From Chloroflexota bacterium (GTDB lineage: Bacteria; Chloroflexota; Dehalococcoidia; Lucifugimonadales; CATQGZ01): a stretch of 7,060 bases of DNA. The translations under genes were made by a program, and so were the position numbers. Shown one piece after another: positions 5,668 to 7,060 of the stretch. The DNA is taken from NCBI GenBank assembly GCA_027624995.1, contig JAQBTI010000119.1, positions 1-7,060 on the forward strand. The letters are read 5' to 3'. The notes under the pieces are model-generated. The model had not been told where the DNA came from. It searched no databases and saw only the letters and a list, made by a program, of their open reading frames with translations. Numbering within the stretch: position 1 is the stretch's first letter; every line of letters starts with the position of its first letter.

Positions 5668-5685
5668 ATGGACCGTATGGACCGT
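5668..5685. repeat. Tandem 9-bp direct repeat
   Basis: ATGGACCGT occurs twice in a row without a mismatch, directly after the palindrome at 5656-5667. Tandem half-sites of this length are typical of some regulator boxes, but chance or slippage can explain one doubling. Confidence 0.35.
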
Positions 5686-5710
5686 GGTTGCTCCGCCCGT
5701 CGAACCTAAC

Positions 5711-5750
5711 GGGCCGGCAATGCCGTTCCGGACTGGCCGGAATGCCGTAC
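5711..5750. repeat. GC-rich direct and inverted repeat in the spacer
   Basis: GGCCGGCAATGCCGT (5712-5726) and GGCCGGAATGCCGT (5735-5748) are direct near copies differing by one base. TTCCGG (5726-5731) and CCGGAA (5737-5742) can pair around ACTGG. No T run follows, so a terminator is unlikely; it may be a repeat or a protein site. Confidence 0.35.
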
Positions 5751-5764
5751 TCCCGGCAGACTGA

Positions 5765-5770
5765 TATCAT
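5765..5770 (+). promoter_or_regulatory. Candidate -10 box for a leaderless lipoprotein mRNA
   Basis: TATCAT matches five of six bases of TATAAT and ends six bases before the GTG at 5777, where transcription itself would start. No ribosome-binding site precedes the GTG. No -35 box is evident at 17 bases. Confidence 0.35.
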
Positions 5771-5776
5771 GCGCCG

Positions 5777-6979
5777 GTGAAAACGGGGTGGAGAGGACCT
5801 GCGGTATTCGTCGGTTTGTGTCTGGTTGTAGCCGGATGCTCGGACTCAGACACGGCCGACCGCTCACCGCAACAACCTGCTATCAGCAGCTCGACGCCAA
5901 CCCCCACCGCCACACACGCGCCTCGCCAAGATCCGACTCCCTCCCCGACGCCCAGTCCATTACCCGTCGATGGCTCCGCGCTATCTTCACTGATCGACGA
6001 GATCGAATCGACCATCCGAAGGGCGGCAGAGTTCGAGGCCGCTGACAAGAGCTATGTCTCGACCACCGACCCAGACTACGAACTGCACTCCGCGACGGTC
6101 CGCCGGTTGGAAGAGTGGACCGCCGTCGTGAGAGCCTACGTCATGCTTCACCCCGACGACGTCGAAAGGTTGATGCTGCAAGCCCGAGTCTCGTACGCCT
6201 ATACCTCTATGACTCTGGTGCAAGCCGAGCTGGCGAAAATCAGAGGAGGGTTCGACGCCGGTGCCCGAATGGCCGAGTTCCAGAAACCTCTGGACCACGC
6301 CCTGGAACTGGACGACGGCCTCGCGGAGGTCCATTACTGGAAGGCACGACTCTATACTCTCAGGGGACCCTATGAACGGGTGTCGGACAATATCGATTCC
6401 GCGATCCGCTCCGCATCGCGTGCAGTCGAACTAGACGCAACCAACCTCTTGTACCGTGAGGCCCTGGCCTCGTACCTGTTCCGCGCCGACCGCAGGTCGG
6501 AGGCGGTCGCGATCCTGGGCGCTGTCGTCGCGGAAGACGACCCCAAATATCTCCTTCTTACCGACATGCAGCAAATGCCGATTCCAGAGGAGGCGATGTT
6601 CGATGCACAGGCGACGATCGAGCAGGCCAGGGTCGAGGCTGTCCCGGCAGTGCTATCCGAGGACTACCCACACCCCATGCTCAGGATCGCGACCTACTGG
6701 ATCGCTCAACCAGCGTCTGAGATAGAGGAGTTCTACCAACGTCGGTGGCATGACCTCGAATTCAGAGAGGTCATCAGGGGAATAGAACCGATCGGTACAA
6801 AGAGATACATCGCTCTGCTACGGGACGAGTCCGAGACCGGACAGGGCATAGCCAACATGATGATCTCTGTGCTCGAGATGCGGGACCCGGTTCCGGAGGT
6901 CCAGCCAATCCCGGTCGACGACGTGATTAGCCGAATCACGTTCATGAACTTCCGCAATTTCGAGACGGAAGGGCCGTAA
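5777..6979 (+). CDS. Lipoprotein with Thr/Pro-rich linker and TPR-like helical domain, function unknown
   Basis: The 400-aa protein begins with a lipoprotein signal peptide: Lys2 and Arg6, a hydrophobic core at residues 8-19, and the lipobox LVVAGC with the lipidated Cys21. It should be anchored to the outer face of the cytoplasmic membrane. Residues 36-65 form a Ser/Thr/Pro linker (STPTPTATH, DPTPSPTPSPLP). From about residue 70 the protein is helical; DHALELDDGLAEVHYWKARLYT (about 173-195) and ASRAVELDATNLLYREALASYL with the following FRADRRSEAVAIL (about 212-248) read as TPR-like units, which usually hold protein partners. Residues 290-400 have no motif I recognise. The GTG start is chosen because it leaves a textbook signal peptide, although no ribosome-binding site precedes it. 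It has its own spacer and is probably transcribed apart from the upstream pair. The link to cox genes, if any, is unknown. Confidence 0.8.
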   Translation: MKTGWRGPAVFVGLCLVVAGCSDSDTADRSPQQPAISSSTPTPTATHAPRQDPTPSPTPSPLPVDGSALSSLIDEIESTIRRAAEFEAADKSYVSTTDPDYELHSATVRRLEEWTAVVRAYVMLHPDDVERLMLQARVSYAYTSMTLVQAELAKIRGGFDAGARMAEFQKPLDHALELDDGLAEVHYWKARLYTLRGPYERVSDNIDSAIRSASRAVELDATNLLYREALASYLFRADRRSEAVAILGAVVAEDDPKYLLLTDMQQMPIPEEAMFDAQATIEQARVEAVPAVLSEDYPHPMLRIATYWIAQPASEIEEFYQRRWHDLEFREVIRGIEPIGTKRYIALLRDESETGQGIANMMISVLEMRDPVPEVQPIPVDDVISRITFMNFRNFETEGP

Positions 6980-6981
6980 TG

Positions 6982-6998
6982 GGCTTTGCACAAGAAGT
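6982..6998. repeat. Near copy of the MITE terminal repeat
   Basis: GGCTTTGCACAAGAAGT matches the left terminal repeat of the 132-bp element (2155-2171) at 15 of 17 positions, the first ten identical, in the same orientation. It begins three bases after the lipoprotein stop codon. It may be the left end of a second, possibly full-length, element that runs off the window; the other end is not in view. Confidence 0.55.
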
Positions 6999-7004
6999 GG
7001 AGGT

Positions 7005-7060
7005 ACCCTCAAAAAGTGTGTAAATAATCAGGCGGTGTAACCTACCTCTGAGCAAACGGG
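7005..7060. mobile_element. Possible insertion-sequence end running off the window
   Basis: The stretch containing CTCAAAAAGTGTGTAAATAA (from about 7008) recalls the terminal repeats of IS256-family elements, which often carry an AAAGTGTGTAAA-like core just before the transposase gene. No transposase frame is visible before the window ends. The call rests on recollection of the motif and on the neighbouring repeat at 6982, and could be wrong. Confidence 0.3.

Noticed and set aside
5711..5750. Intrinsic terminator after the 142-aa gene
   Set aside because: The hairpin is possible but no T run follows; the direct repeat structure explains the sequence better.

Overview
The window looks like a piece of a moderately GC-rich bacterial chromosome. 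Hand counts give 37 G+C of 60 at 721-780 and 34 of 60 at 6421-6480. All supported genes lie on the + strand. Start codons include ATG, GTG and TTG. The mix of an aerobic CO dehydrogenase-type (cox) cluster, an archaeal-style winged-helix regulator and the dispersed TTCGACAGGCTCA / TGAGCTTGTCGAA repeat would fit an environmental lineage such as Chloroflexota (Dehalococcoidia/SAR202-like). That assignment is an inference from style, not something I can prove.

Region 1 (1-1969) holds the 3' part of a molybdenum hydroxylase large subunit (CoxL type), followed after 3 bases by the FAD subunit (CoxM type). A perfect 10-bp hairpin at 1997-2022 closes this transcript. The L-then-M order is the one usually seen in the S-L-M ('form II') clusters rather than the M-S-L order of classical CO dehydrogenase. 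The part of CoxL that would decide the form lies before the window.

Region 2 (1970-2383) has no gene and is a stack of repeats. An old palindromic element (about 2028-2303) has been split by a 132-bp MITE-like element. That element has perfect 17-bp terminal inverted repeats and a perfect 9-bp target duplication, and it carries a third, widespread dispersed repeat inside it. A candidate promoter and the ribosome-binding site of the next gene follow.

Region 3 (2384-4640) holds coxD (MoxR-type AAA+ ATPase) and coxE (von Willebrand A protein with an intact MIDAS), overlapping by 8 bases. By analogy with Oligotropha they mature the metal site of the hydroxylase made by region 1. The usual further partners coxF and coxG do not follow.

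Region 4 (4641-5637) has lower GC. It holds a 106-aa winged-helix protein of the ArnR1-like/HTH_45 kind and a 142-aa protein whose C-terminal half resembles an Lrp/AsnC ligand-binding domain. Together they may be a two-gene regulatory unit. Small dyads and a tandem repeat sit in the flanking spacers.

Region 5 (5638-7060) holds a lipoprotein with a Thr/Pro linker and TPR-like helices, apparently read from a leaderless GTG start. Just after its stop codon there is a near copy of the region-2 terminal repeat and a sequence resembling the end of an insertion sequence, which runs off the window.
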